Positions 35,891-45,586 of a stretch of DNA of 51,271 nucleotides are shown here, piece by piece. The notes beneath the pieces are model-generated. The model had not been told where the DNA came from and did no database searches. It saw only the letters and a program-made list of their open reading frames with translations. Source of the DNA: Paracoccaceae bacterium (lineage in GTDB: Bacteria > Pseudomonadota > Alphaproteobacteria > Rhodobacterales > Rhodobacteraceae); contig JADHOV010000020.1 of assembly GCA_016778765.1 (NCBI GenBank), forward strand, positions 1-51,271, given 5' to 3'. Position 1 is the stretch's first letter. Each line of letters starts with the position of its first letter. The position numbers were made by a program, and so were the translations under genes.

Positions 35891-36501
35891 TCCAGCTTCA
35901 CAAAGACGGCGCTATTTGGCGTTTAACCTTGGATCGGCCCGATAAAGCCAACTCGTTGACACAAGACATGCTGGAGGAAATTTTACAAATCGTGCAGACG
36001 GCGCAAACAGCGCAGGCTCTGATCCTAACCGGCGCGGGTAAAACATTCAGCGCCGGCGCTGATCTAGACCAAGCCGCGCTGGGATTGGCGACCTCGGATA
36101 TTTGGGAGCGCGTTTCAAGCGCGATTGCCGATTTGCCGGCGCTGACAATTGCAGCCTTAAACGGCACTTTGGCTGGCGGCGCGTTTGGTATGGCCTTGGC
36201 CTGCGATTTACGCCTAGCCGTTCCAGAAGCGAAATTCTTCTACCCCGTTATGGAGCGCGGGTTTCTGCCACAACCTAGCGATCCGGGCAGATTGCGCGCA
36301 CTGATTGGGCCCGCACGAAGCAAATTAATTTTAATGGCCGGTCATAAAATGACCGCCACAGACGCATTGAATGCCGGGTTGATCGACCAAATATGCGCCA
36401 AAGACAGGCTTATCGCAGCAGCCTATGGGATGGCAGAAAAGGTCAGCAAAGCACAAGCCAGCCATGTGGCCGCGATAAAAGCGATGTGCAACGCCAGCTG
36501 A
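35887..36501 (+). CDS. Short enoyl-CoA hydratase/isomerase-like protein
   Basis: A crotonase-fold protein of only 204 aa (about 255 aa is usual), with LTLDRPDKANSLT, LTGAGKTFSAGADLDQ and the oxyanion-hole segment LNGTLAGGAFGMALACDLRLA. The two glutamates that catalyse hydration in crotonase (E144 and E164) correspond here to glycine and valine, so simple enoyl-CoA hydration is unlikely. The C-terminal helices are shortened. The ATG at 35887 overlaps the SDR stop. A hydrolase, isomerase or non-catalytic relative is possible. Confidence 0.8.
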   Translation: MIQLHKDGAIWRLTLDRPDKANSLTQDMLEEILQIVQTAQTAQALILTGAGKTFSAGADLDQAALGLATSDIWERVSSAIADLPALTIAALNGTLAGGAFGMALACDLRLAVPEAKFFYPVMERGFLPQPSDPGRLRALIGPARSKLILMAGHKMTATDALNAGLIDQICAKDRLIAAAYGMAEKVSKAQASHVAAIKAMCNAS

Positions 36502-36509
36502 GGCACGTT

Positions 36510-36800
36510 TTAGCGGCGGCGTTTGGGTGTACGGGATAAGAACTCCGGCGGCCGTTTCGCCACCCAAGCAATAAATTTTGCTAGCCGGGGATGCGTTTTC
36601 AATTTTTCAATGGTGGCATAATTGCGGGCAAGCTCGGCCTCGCTAAGGCAGGCATGTATTTCTTTATGACATTGATGATGCAACAAAACCGTAGGGCCAC
36701 CTTTGCCGCCTTTCAGCTTGGGCACCAAATGATGAAGGCTTTGCGGCGCGTGTGATGGGATAGGCCGCGCGCATAAGGGGCATATTGGATCCTCTGTCAT
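36510..36800 (-). CDS. Small HNH endonuclease-domain protein
   Basis: The protein is 96 aa with CPLC near the N-terminus, the HHLVPKLKGG core and LLHHQCHKEIH, together forming a beta-beta-alpha metal HNH fold with a CxxC...CxxxxH zinc site. Such stand-alone HNH proteins are common in alphaproteobacteria and their function is mostly unknown. The tail is rich in arginine and lysine (TPKRRR). It converges with the crotonase-like gene, leaving 8 bases between stops. Confidence 0.8.
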   Translation of the reverse strand: MTEDPICPLCARPIPSHAPQSLHHLVPKLKGGKGGPTVLLHHQCHKEIHACLSEAELARNYATIEKLKTHPRLAKFIAWVAKRPPEFLSRTPKRRR

Positions 36801-37048
36801 CGCTGAACCTTTATTCTCTAACGCGCCGCTATGAAGGAACTAGGTTGAAATGCTGTTCAGAAAAGCAAGCGCCGCAAAACAGGCTAAACGAAGATAAATA
36901 CCGGTGGATCAAGAGCTCGGATAGGCTTAGACCCTAAGCGCAAAGCGTTAAACACCGCCGACATAAACCAAGGAGACTACCCAGAATGCTAAAAGAGACG
37001 CGTTGCATTAATCTGATAATCCAATCGGTTATCTGAAAGGAAGGGGGC

Positions 37049-38251
37049 ATGAGCAATTCCGCGCTGATTATCGGGGCCGGACCGGCAGGGCTTATGGCAG
37101 CAGAGCGCTTGCTGGCGCAAGGCGCGCAGGTGCAAATTTTCGACGCGAAATCCTCTATCGGGCGAAAATTTCTTATGGCGGGAAAATCAGGATTGAACCT
37201 GACCAAAAACGAGCCGCTCGCAATCTTTCAAAACCAATATTATGGCGCCAGCGCGCAATTGGCCCCCATGCTCAATGATTTTGGACCAGCCGACGTTATG
37301 CGCTGGGCGAATGCGCTGGGCGCCGACGTGTTTAGCGGATCTTCTGGCCGCGTCTTTCCAAAAGCGATGAAAGCCTCGCCTCTCTTGCGCGCCTGGCTGC
37401 TGCGCCTTCAAGATGCAGGGGCTGAACTGCGCGTGAAATCGCGGTGGAAGACGCTTAGCAAAGATGGCTGCTTTGGATTTGAAACCCCCAGCGGACCCGC
37501 GCAGATCACCCCTGATGTTGCGGTTTTGGCGCTTGGCGGGGGCAGTTGGAAAAAACTGGGCTCTGACGGGCAGTGGGTTGATATTCTGGCGCAGCACGGC
37601 GTATTAAGCGCACCCTTTAAGCCCTCAAACGCAGCACTTCATGTGGCCTGGTCACCCTATATGCAGAAACTCTATGGCCAGCCGATTAAGTCCGTGGCGC
37701 TGACAGCGGGGGGGTATAAAAGCCGCGGCGAGGTGATATTAAGCAACCGAGGCTTAGAAGGCAGCGGTATTTATACGCTCAGCCCAGCGCTTCGCGAGCG
37801 CCAAGAGCTGTTTATCGACCTTGCGCCTGATCTTACGATTGCGCATATTTCGGCGGCATTGCAGCGGCCAAAAGGCAAAAACAGCCTCTCAAATTTTTTA
37901 CGTAAAACCCTGCGACTGCCCCCGGTTAAGATTGCGTTGCTGCAAGAACTGGCCCGCCCATTGCCCGCCGACCCCGCAGCGCTGGCCCGCGCGATCAAAA
38001 CCCTGCCGCTTGCTTATACGGGGCTTGCTCCCTTGGATGAAGCAATTTCCACAGCGGGCGGCGTGCGATGGCAGGATCTCAATGCGGACCTGATGCTCAA
38101 TAGATTGCCTGGTGTATTTTGCGCTGGCGAAATGTTGGATTGGGAAGCTCCAACGGGGGGTTATCTGATAAATGCCTGCCTAGCCACCGGGGCTTGGGCC
38201 GGCGATCATGCGGCAAACTATGCAGCTCAAAACTTAAACAAACCTGTCTAA
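37049..38251 (+). CDS. TIGR03862-like FAD flavoprotein (HI0933/YhiN-related)
   Basis: A 400-aa flavoprotein with the FAD motif ALIIGAGPAGLMAAERL, the family mark GRKFLMAGKSGLNLTKNEP, and the C-terminal GVFCAGEMLDWEAPTGGYLINACLATG. It belongs to the HI0933/YhiN-related group, within which TIGR03862 is the alphaproteobacterial subgroup. The biochemical role is not established. GAAAGGAAGG precedes the ATG. Confidence 0.85.
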   Translation: MSNSALIIGAGPAGLMAAERLLAQGAQVQIFDAKSSIGRKFLMAGKSGLNLTKNEPLAIFQNQYYGASAQLAPMLNDFGPADVMRWANALGADVFSGSSGRVFPKAMKASPLLRAWLLRLQDAGAELRVKSRWKTLSKDGCFGFETPSGPAQITPDVAVLALGGGSWKKLGSDGQWVDILAQHGVLSAPFKPSNAALHVAWSPYMQKLYGQPIKSVALTAGGYKSRGEVILSNRGLEGSGIYTLSPALRERQELFIDLAPDLTIAHISAALQRPKGKNSLSNFLRKTLRLPPVKIALLQELARPLPADPAALARAIKTLPLAYTGLAPLDEAISTAGGVRWQDLNADLMLNRLPGVFCAGEMLDWEAPTGGYLINACLATGAWAGDHAANYAAQNLNKPV

Positions 38252-38370
38252 CGCTTAAAAAGCTTTTGCATATAAGCGGTTAAAATGGCCCTATTTTGCA
38301 ATTTAGCAAAGTTTTGGAATTTGCGATTACCGATAGAAGAATCGCCGCTACTCATGCTAAACCTTGTGGT

Positions 38371-40233
38371 ATGCAAGCTCAGACACCCCATATCTTCAAA
38401 GAACGCCCCCTGATCCGGCAGTTAGACGACGCCGCGGTGAACCGCATCGCAGCCGGCGAAGTGGTCGAGCGTCCGGCCTCTGCAGTCAAAGAGCTGGCAG
38501 AAAATGCTATTGATGCCGGAGCACAGCGCATTTCCATTGATATTGCCGATGGAGGCAAAACGCTGATCCGCATCACTGATGACGGTCACGGCATGGCTCC
38601 GGATGATCTGCCTTTAGCCCTATCCCGCCATGCCACGTCGAAAATTGACGGAAGTGACCTGCTGAATATTGAAAGTTTCGGCTTCAGAGGCGAAGCCCTG
38701 CCATCATTGGGCGCCGTTGGGAGGCTTTCCATTATCAGCCGCGCTGCGGGCCATGAGGGCGCCGAAATCACCGTTGCAGGAAGCGCGCAATCAGCGGTAA
38801 AACCGGCAGCGCTCAGCGCGGGCACAGTGGTCGAGCTGCGTGATCTATTCTTTGCCACGCCGGCGCGCTTAAAGTTTATGCGCAGCGAGCGCGCTGAAAC
38901 CCAAGCAATCAGCGATGTTATTCGCCGCTTGGCCATGGCGGAGCCTGCGATCGGATTCGTGTTGCGGGATGTCTCAGGAGGCGCGCAGCGGATGATCTTG
39001 CAGCTTGCCCCGGAAGACGGCCCGTATTTCGAGGCATTGGCAAACCGGTTGTCAAAGCTTTTGGGCCAAGAGTTTATCGAGAATGCGCTGCGCATCGAAA
39101 CCGAACGCGAGCAACTTCGTTTAACCGGCTATGCTGCATTGCCCACCTATTCGCGGGGAGCCGCCGTTAATCAATATATTTTCGTCAATGGCCGCCCGGT
39201 GCGCGATAAAATGCTGGCTGGTGCGTTAAGAGCGGCCTATTCTGACGTGTTGTCGCGCGATCGGCATCCGGCCGCAGCGCTCAACATCACCTGCGATCCG
39301 CATTTGGTCGATGTCAACGTGCATCCTGCAAAATCAGAAGTCCGTTTTCGAGATCCATCCGCAGCGCGCAGTTTGATCGTTTCGGGCCTGCGCACCGCCC
39401 TTTCTGAGGAAGGACACCGGGCATCAAGCACTGTTGCAGCAGCAGCGCTTGACGCGCTGCAGCCAGGCCAGCCCCGCGCGCCCGCGTATCAGATGCCACG
39501 CCTGTCTACCAAAAGCAAAATTGAAAACTATCGATTTCAATCCCCAGAATTTGCCGAACCAAGCGCCTCATATGTCGCGCAAGAGCCGCAGCAGGCAAAG
39601 CCAGAGATACCCGCAACCGCGGGTGACCCACAGCCAAGTGCTGAACAGGATCATTTTCCCTTGGGCGCGGCAAGAGGCCAAATTCACGAGAACTACATCA
39701 TTGCGCAAACCCAAAACGGTCTTGTGATTGTGGATCAACACGCGGCCCATGAACGCCTTGTTTACGAAAAGCTGAAAGCTCAAATGGCGGGAAACGGCGT
39801 CGCCACGCAAGCACTTTTGATTCCAGATATTGTTGAGCTTCCCGCTGAAACATGCGCTGATCTTCTGCAACGCTCCCAAGAGCTGGCCGAACTGGGGCTG
39901 ATCATTGAGGCCTTTGGGGGAAGCGCCATAGCAGTGCGCGAAACGCCGGCTATTTTGGGCCCCGTGAGCGCAAAACCCCTAATCATGGATCTTGTGGACG
40001 AGCTGCAAGATCTGGGCAATAGCGAAAAAATCAAAACCAAGATCGAAGAAATTCTGAGCCGGATTTCCTGCCATGGATCTATCCGCTCTGGGCGCAGAAT
40101 GCGGCCCGAAGAAATGAATGCATTACTGCGCGATATGGAAAAAACGCCGCTTTCGGGCCAATGCAATCATGGTCGGCCAACCTATATAGAATTAAAACTG
40201 GCTGATATCGAACGCTTATTCGGGCGCAGCTAA
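38371..40233 (+). CDS. mutL: DNA mismatch repair protein MutL
   Basis: A 620-aa GHKL ATPase with AAGEVVERPASAVKELAENA, the lid motif FGFRGEALPSLGAVGRL and VNVHPAKSEVRFRD in the N-terminal half. The C-terminal half has the endonuclease motif DQHAAHERLVYEK and, near the end, SCHGSIRSGRRM and CNHGRPTYIEL, indicating a nicking-type MutL as in most bacteria without MutH. The ATG at 38371 is preferred over one 25 codons upstream, because the family begins just before the IRQLDDAAVNRIAAG segment. TAATG joins it to rmuC. Confidence 0.94.
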   Translation: MQAQTPHIFKERPLIRQLDDAAVNRIAAGEVVERPASAVKELAENAIDAGAQRISIDIADGGKTLIRITDDGHGMAPDDLPLALSRHATSKIDGSDLLNIESFGFRGEALPSLGAVGRLSIISRAAGHEGAEITVAGSAQSAVKPAALSAGTVVELRDLFFATPARLKFMRSERAETQAISDVIRRLAMAEPAIGFVLRDVSGGAQRMILQLAPEDGPYFEALANRLSKLLGQEFIENALRIETEREQLRLTGYAALPTYSRGAAVNQYIFVNGRPVRDKMLAGALRAAYSDVLSRDRHPAAALNITCDPHLVDVNVHPAKSEVRFRDPSAARSLIVSGLRTALSEEGHRASSTVAAAALDALQPGQPRAPAYQMPRLSTKSKIENYRFQSPEFAEPSASYVAQEPQQAKPEIPATAGDPQPSAEQDHFPLGAARGQIHENYIIAQTQNGLVIVDQHAAHERLVYEKLKAQMAGNGVATQALLIPDIVELPAETCADLLQRSQELAELGLIIEAFGGSAIAVRETPAILGPVSAKPLIMDLVDELQDLGNSEKIKTKIEEILSRISCHGSIRSGRRMRPEEMNALLRDMEKTPLSGQCNHGRPTYIELKLADIERLFGRS

Positions 40234-41384
40234 TGGAAAACACGCCTCTCCTTGCAAACAATCCGGTGGTTTTTCTTCTGCTTGGACTGGCACTGGCAGC
40301 CTTGATTTGGTGGGTGACTGCCGCGCGTAAATCCGGCCAATCAAACGGGCTTGCAGAACAAGAAATGGGCCTTTTGGTCAAACAATTGCAGGCCCTAAGT
40401 GACGGCCAAGAGCGGTTATCAGGCGGGCTACACCATGTGTCAGAAGCCAATTCCAAGGCGCAAACCAACATGCTGGCCTTGATGGAGCAACGCCTTGCAC
40501 AAGTTCAGCAACAGCTCTCTGAAAATATGCATGGCTCGGCCCGCCGTACCGCCCAATCTTTGGGGGATCTGCAGCAGCGTTTAGCCACCATTGATAAAGC
40601 ACAAGAAAACATCACAAAGCTCTCGGGGGATGTTTTGAGTTTACAGGATATTTTGTCAAACAAACAAACGCGCGGGGCATTTGGTGAAATTCAATTGCAT
40701 GACATCGTGATCAAAGCCTTGCCACAAGATAGTTTTACGATGCAAGCCACCCTCTCAAACGGACGACGCGCAGATTGTATCATTCACCTCCCCAACCCGC
40801 CCGGGCCAATCGCTATCGACAGCAAATTTCCCTTAGAAGCCTATGAAGCGATGCGGCGGGCCGGCACAGAGGCCGATTTGGCAGAAGCGGCGCGGCAATT
40901 TCGAACAGCGCTGCGCAAACATATCAAGGATATCAGCAATAAATATATTATCGAGGGAGAAACCGCGGATGGCGCGCTGATGTTTTTGCCGTCAGAAGCG
41001 GTTTACGCTGAGATCCACGCAAATTTCCCAGATTTGGTGCGTGAAAGCTTTGCAGCGCGCGTTTGGATCGTGTCACCCACTACCTGCATGGCCACGTTAA
41101 ATACAATGCGCGCCATTCTCAAAGATGCCCGCATGCGCGCGCAAGCAGGATCTATCCGCCGCGAATTGGGTTTGCTGTATCAGGATGTTGACCGATTAGG
41201 CACGCGGGTTGAAAACCTTGACCGTCATTTCGGCCAAGCGGCAAAAGATCTCTCTGAAATCAAAATCAGCTCGGAAAAAGCTGGAAGACGGGCGCGCCGC
41301 TTGGATAATTTTGACTTTGAAGAGTTGGCTCCGAGCGAGGCAGAGCCTCCGCTGGTGCCCCCGACACCCGCAAAAGACCCGTAA
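40233..41384 (+). CDS. rmuC: DNA recombination protein RmuC
   Basis: The protein is 383 aa with an N-terminal membrane segment (about 10-29), a coiled-coil stretch (about 45-135) and the RmuC domain with TRGAFGEIQLHDIV, IAIDSKFPLEAYEAM and MFLPSEAVYAEIH, a nuclease-like fold. RmuC limits rearrangements between inverted repeats in Escherichia coli. Its start codon overlaps the last base of the mutL stop, so both repair genes form one unit. Confidence 0.92.
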   Translation: MENTPLLANNPVVFLLLGLALAALIWWVTAARKSGQSNGLAEQEMGLLVKQLQALSDGQERLSGGLHHVSEANSKAQTNMLALMEQRLAQVQQQLSENMHGSARRTAQSLGDLQQRLATIDKAQENITKLSGDVLSLQDILSNKQTRGAFGEIQLHDIVIKALPQDSFTMQATLSNGRRADCIIHLPNPPGPIAIDSKFPLEAYEAMRRAGTEADLAEAARQFRTALRKHIKDISNKYIIEGETADGALMFLPSEAVYAEIHANFPDLVRESFAARVWIVSPTTCMATLNTMRAILKDARMRAQAGSIRRELGLLYQDVDRLGTRVENLDRHFGQAAKDLSEIKISSEKAGRRARRLDNFDFEELAPSEAEPPLVPPTPAKDP

Positions 41385-41602
41385 GCCAAATTAGCCGGAA
41401 CGCATCGAGAAGCTTGCCAATAAACTTTGTTTGTATGAAAATGTGCGATGTAGCGATCAGGCTTGGATCAAAGCGTTGCCAGCTTGCATTGTTTTACGGC
41501 TAAATTGAATTCTTTGCATGATAATCTTTTGATAAGGCTTCACCTTGAGCTAGACAGCGCTTATAGGCTAACACTTATAAAAAACGTGGCGAGATACACT
41601 AA

Positions 41603-42412
41603 GTGGCACATATCATTGTTGTCGGAAATGAAAAAGGCGGCGCTGGCAAGTCAACAGTCACGATGCATTTGGCGACCGCTCTGTCGCGCATGGGCCATCG
41701 GGTTGCAGGGCTTGATCTGGATCTTCGTCAACAAACATTTGCCCGCTACTGCTTGAACCGCAAAAAATATCAGGATGAGGCAGGGCTAAGTTTCCCAAGC
41801 CCGCAACATTTTAGCCTGCCTGAAATTGAAAAATCCGCCGTACCCGAAGATGAAAACATCTATGATCACAGATTGTCAGCTGCGATCGTTGAGATGGAGC
41901 CCGGCAGCGATTTTATCATGATAGATTGCCCAGGTTCGCATACACGCTTAAGTCAGGTCGCCCATTCACTTGCCGATACACTGATCACCCCGCTGAATGA
42001 CAGTTTTGTCGATTTTGATCTTTTGGCGCATATAAGCAGTGATGGGCAAACCATCTCCGGCCCATCTGTTTATTCGGAAATGGTCTGGCATGCCCGGCAA
42101 TTGCGCGCGCAGGCCGGCTTAAAGCCGATTGACTGGATTGTGTTGCGCAATCGCGTTGGTGCGCAGCAAATGGTCAATAAACAAAAAATGAGCAGGGCCC
42201 TAGAAGAATTGGCCGACCGGATCGGGTTCCGGATTGCACCCGGTTTCAATGAACGGGTGATTTTCAGAGAGCTATTTCCGCGCGGGCTTACTTTGCTTGA
42301 TCTTAAAGATACCGGGGTGCGGCAGTTGAACATGTCAAATATTGCCGCCCGCCAAGAATTGCGCGATCTGCTCAAAACGCTAGAGCTTCCCAACGTTGAG
42401 CTTAATTTTTAG
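41603..42412 (+). CDS. mipZ: Division plane positioning ATPase MipZ
   Basis: A ParA-like ATPase of 269 aa with the deviant Walker A GNEKGGAGKSTVTMHLA at residues 8-24, DLDLRQ and the segment IDCPGSHTRLSQ. In Caulobacter and relatives MipZ forms a gradient from the poles and blocks FtsZ ring assembly away from mid-cell. A GTG at 41603 is the start, giving MAHIIVVGNEKGG; no ATG fits. No ParB or chromosome partition genes lie beside it. Confidence 0.92.
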   Translation: MAHIIVVGNEKGGAGKSTVTMHLATALSRMGHRVAGLDLDLRQQTFARYCLNRKKYQDEAGLSFPSPQHFSLPEIEKSAVPEDENIYDHRLSAAIVEMEPGSDFIMIDCPGSHTRLSQVAHSLADTLITPLNDSFVDFDLLAHISSDGQTISGPSVYSEMVWHARQLRAQAGLKPIDWIVLRNRVGAQQMVNKQKMSRALEELADRIGFRIAPGFNERVIFRELFPRGLTLLDLKDTGVRQLNMSNIAARQELRDLLKTLELPNVELNF

Positions 42413-42523
42413 CGGCTTTAATCGCCTCAGATAGCGGCCTAAATAAAAATATCTGCGAAATCCAGCGATCGCGCGCTATCTATCGAGTGAAACCGTTCGA
42501 TACGCCCGAAAGGAAAATATCGC

Positions 42524-42781
42524 ATGACGAAATTCGCGCCGCCGCGCCAAGAGCTGATCTTTAGATTGATCCTATCCATCCTTGCGCTCGCGCTACTTGT
42601 CTTTGCGCTCAGCCAACGCAGCGTCAGTTCAGCTGCCGGAGTAGAAATGGTCGCCTCCGCGGTGCTTTTCTTTGGAGGCACCATTGGCTGGACCCTATGG
42701 CGATTGTTTAAAAGCAAAGCTGCGTTAAACAATCGCTCTGAAAACCGCAGTTCTGGGTCAGACCCCTCATCGCGGCAATAA
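42524..42781 (+). CDS. Small two-segment membrane protein, unknown function
   Basis: An 85-aa protein with two hydrophobic segments (about 11-31 and 41-62) and a polar C-terminal tail rich in serine, asparagine and arginine. GAAAGGA lies before the ATG at 42524. It follows mipZ by 111 bases and converges with the ThDP enzyme gene, 2 bases apart. No family recognised. Strong ribosome site and clean hydrophobic pattern support a real gene. Confidence 0.7.
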   Translation: MTKFAPPRQELIFRLILSILALALLVFALSQRSVSSAAGVEMVASAVLFFGGTIGWTLWRLFKSKAALNNRSENRSSGSDPSSRQ

Positions 42782-42783
42782 CG

Positions 42784-44409
42784 TTAGGAAGCGGTTGAGC
42801 TGCGCGTGGTGACGGCGCGCGGATCCGTCTGCACATCCAATATCGCGGGGGCTTTCGCCGCAAGGGCCGCGGCAAACGCATCGGCAAATTGTTCCGTCTT
42901 GCTAATCGTTGCGCCAAACCCTCCATATGAGCGGGCCAGAGCCGCAAAATCTGGATTGCGAATATCCGTTCCCGAGGGGCGGTCGGGATATGTCTTCTGC
43001 TGGTGCATTCGAATGGTTCCATAAACACCGTTATTCACCACAATCACGATGATATTCGCGCCGTATTGAACCGCCGTTCCAAACTCTTGCATGCTCATTT
43101 GAAAACACCCATCGCCGGCAAGGCATACAACCGTGCGCTCGGGATGCGCCAATTTTGCCGAAACCGCCGCAGGCAGCCCATATCCCATGCTTCCAGAGGT
43201 GGGCGCAAGTTGCGTGCGATAGGCTTTGTAGCGGAAATAACGGTGCAGCCAGCCTGCGTAATTGCCCGCCCCATTCGTTAAAATAGCATCGTCTGAAAGC
43301 GTCGCAGAAAGATGCAAGATCACCTGCTCTAATTGCACAGCCCCAGGGGTTGCGGATGGGGCCTGCCAGGCCAGATAGGCCTTATGCTCGGGGCTGGCCT
43401 GCTGCGCAGCAGGCAGCCTATGCAAGGTTTTAAGCGCCTGCGCCAAGAATTGAGATGGCGCGCATGCAAGGCCCAAATGCGGGCGATACACGCGCCCAAT
43501 CTCATTGGCATCGCCGTGAATATGGATCATGGTTTGGCTTGGATTTGGGATTTCTAACAATTCATATCCGCCCGTTGTCATCTCACCCATACGCGCACCC
43601 AGAACCAGGAGGCAATCCGCGCTTTGCACCCGGCTTAGCAAAGCGGGATTGGGGGCAATTCCCAAATCACCGGCATAATTGGGGTGGCGGTTGTCAATGT
43701 AATCTTGGCAGCGAAAAGATGTGGCCACGGGCAGATGAAGCGCTGCGGCAAAGCAGGCCAGATCCTTGGCAGCTTTTGCGCTCCACCCGCCGCCCCCGGC
43801 GATAAGGATTGGGTTCTCTGCCCGCTGCAGCTGTGTCAGCACCTTGTGCACAGAGGCCTCTGACACATCTTGGTATGCAGGTTGCGCTGGCTTTGCATCC
43901 AACACCTCACTTTGCTGCGCCAGCATATCCTCGGGCAAGGCCAACACGACCGGACCGGGCCGCCCCGAGACGGCCATGTGAAATGCCCGGCTGATATATT
44001 CTGGAATACGATCGATACGATCAATTTCGGCAACCCATTTGGCAAGCGGCGCGAACATTTGCCGATAATCCACTTCTTGAAAGGCTTCACGATCACGTTG
44101 ATCGCTGGCCACCTGACCCACGAATAAAATCATCGGCGTGCTATCTTGCAACGCGATATGCACCCCAGCGGATGCATTTGTTGCGCCCGGGCCCCGCGTC
44201 ACAAAGGCCACGCCCGGCTTGCCGGTTAACTTGCCATGCGCTTCTGCCATCATCGCCACGCCGCCCTCTTGTCGCCCAATGATCGTTTCAATACCGCTTT
44301 CAAACAATCCATCCAGCGCCGCCAGATAGCTTTCCCCGGGCAAACAAAACACCCGGTCTACGCCTTGAATTTTTAACTGGTCGATCAGGATTTGGCCGCC
44401 GTGACGCAT
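42784..44409 (-). CDS. ThDP-dependent enzyme, acetolactate synthase-like
   Basis: A 541-aa enzyme with the three-domain ThDP fold: catalytic glutamate region FCLPGESYLAALDGL and IGRQEGGVAMMAEAHGKLTG at the start, a middle domain, and the ThDP motif GDGCFQMSMQEFGTAVQYG ending in VVNNGVYG. It resembles acetolactate synthase large subunits but is not in an ilv operon. A GGAGAA precedes the ATG at 44409; an upstream in-frame ATG lacks a site. It lies 61 bases after the BKACE gene, same strand, so the pair probably forms one operon. Substrate unknown; a decarboxylase or lyase of a 2-keto acid is likely. Confidence 0.83.
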   Translation of the reverse strand: MRHGGQILIDQLKIQGVDRVFCLPGESYLAALDGLFESGIETIIGRQEGGVAMMAEAHGKLTGKPGVAFVTRGPGATNASAGVHIALQDSTPMILFVGQVASDQRDREAFQEVDYRQMFAPLAKWVAEIDRIDRIPEYISRAFHMAVSGRPGPVVLALPEDMLAQQSEVLDAKPAQPAYQDVSEASVHKVLTQLQRAENPILIAGGGGWSAKAAKDLACFAAALHLPVATSFRCQDYIDNRHPNYAGDLGIAPNPALLSRVQSADCLLVLGARMGEMTTGGYELLEIPNPSQTMIHIHGDANEIGRVYRPHLGLACAPSQFLAQALKTLHRLPAAQQASPEHKAYLAWQAPSATPGAVQLEQVILHLSATLSDDAILTNGAGNYAGWLHRYFRYKAYRTQLAPTSGSMGYGLPAAVSAKLAHPERTVVCLAGDGCFQMSMQEFGTAVQYGANIIVIVVNNGVYGTIRMHQQKTYPDRPSGTDIRNPDFAALARSYGGFGATISKTEQFADAFAAALAAKAPAILDVQTDPRAVTTRSSTAS

Positions 44410-44470
44410 TTTTCTATTCTCCAAGCGATGGCTCAAACCAGATGCGACACCGGTTCAAACCAATCAAATA

Positions 44471-45301
44471 TCAAGCCGCCCGCAACCCAAGCAATGCGCG
44501 CGCCTCGTGCACGGTGGCAGGCTTGCGATCGTAGCGCGTGCAAAGATCAACCGCGCGCGCAACAAGCGCCGCATTTGAAGGCGCTAAGGTTGAACGATCA
44601 AGTTTGATATTATCTTCCAACCCAGTACGCACATGCCCGCCCGCGGCAATCGACCATTCATTGACAATGATTTGCTGCGCCCCGATACCGGCCGCGCACC
44701 ATTCAACATCCGGCATCAAACGCTCTACCGTTTTTATATAATAGTCAAAAACGTCTTTCTCCGCAGGCATGGCATTTTTTACCCCCATCACGAATTGCAC
44801 ATAGGGTTTGGCCGCGAGGCGGCCATCGGCCAACATCTTCGCGGTTTGATACAAATGAGACAGATCGAAAGCTTCTATCTCTGGTTTAATATTATATGCG
44901 AGCATCTCACTGGAGAGCCAATCGACCAAATCCGGAGGGTTTTCATAAACCCGCGTCGGGAAGTTATTCGAGCCCACAGTGAGTGACGCCATATCCGGGC
45001 GCAGCGGCAACATCCCACCGCGCTCCTGCCCCGCACCAGAGCGCCCCCCGGTTGACAATTGAACGATCATGCCGGGGCAATGGGTTTTTATACCCTCCAT
45101 CAACAGCGCAAACCGGCCTGGATCCGAGCTTGGCGTTCCATCAGGCAAACGCACATGGCAATGCGCGATACTTGCGCCCAATTCAAAAGCCGCTTGCGTG
45201 CTTTCCACTTGCTCTTCGATGGAAATAGGCACAGCCGGATTGTCAGATTTCTGTGGCACCGAACCCGTAATCGCAACGCAAATTATGCAGGGCTTACTCA
45301 T
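44471..45301 (-). CDS. BKACE (DUF849) beta-keto acid cleavage enzyme
   Basis: The protein is 276 aa, of the 3-keto-5-aminohexanoate cleavage family, which condenses a beta-keto acid with acetyl-CoA to give acetoacetate and a CoA ester. Signatures are CVAITGSVPQKSDNPAVP, zinc ligands in AHCHVR, LSTGGRSG, AYNIKPEIEAFDLSH and the late GGHVRTGLEDN. The ATG at 45301 gives a family-type N-terminus; the open frame upstream is unrelated. It is followed by the ThDP enzyme gene. The beta-keto acid used is not known. Confidence 0.87.
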   Translation of the reverse strand: MSKPCIICVAITGSVPQKSDNPAVPISIEEQVESTQAAFELGASIAHCHVRLPDGTPSSDPGRFALLMEGIKTHCPGMIVQLSTGGRSGAGQERGGMLPLRPDMASLTVGSNNFPTRVYENPPDLVDWLSSEMLAYNIKPEIEAFDLSHLYQTAKMLADGRLAAKPYVQFVMGVKNAMPAEKDVFDYYIKTVERLMPDVEWCAAGIGAQQIIVNEWSIAAGGHVRTGLEDNIKLDRSTLAPSNAALVARAVDLCTRYDRKPATVHEARALLGLRAA

Positions 45302-45586
45302 CAATTTTTCTTTCTTTTCTGACCAAAACTCAATATCAAACCCACCGTTTTTAGCAAGCAATCATCCAAGTATATCCATATTTAGCATGCCGCGTTGCGC
45401 AATTCGATTGTCAATATGATTGATCTTTCAAAGCAAGAGACCAGCGCGCAGCCTTTCGTTCTTTATCGAAAATAAGGTTCGCGTCTCAGCGCTTTACAAA
45501 CCATGACCGCAGCCGCGGCTGGCAATCAGACGTTAAAAAAAGAACGTAATCAGGATGCGATGAGCGCCTTTTTGAGTGCTCTGCGC

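Noticed and set aside
45302-45586. A tRNA-like GGTTCG near 45474
   Set aside because: Flanking bases do not form an acceptor stem or cloverleaf, and no CCA or anticodon arm fits.
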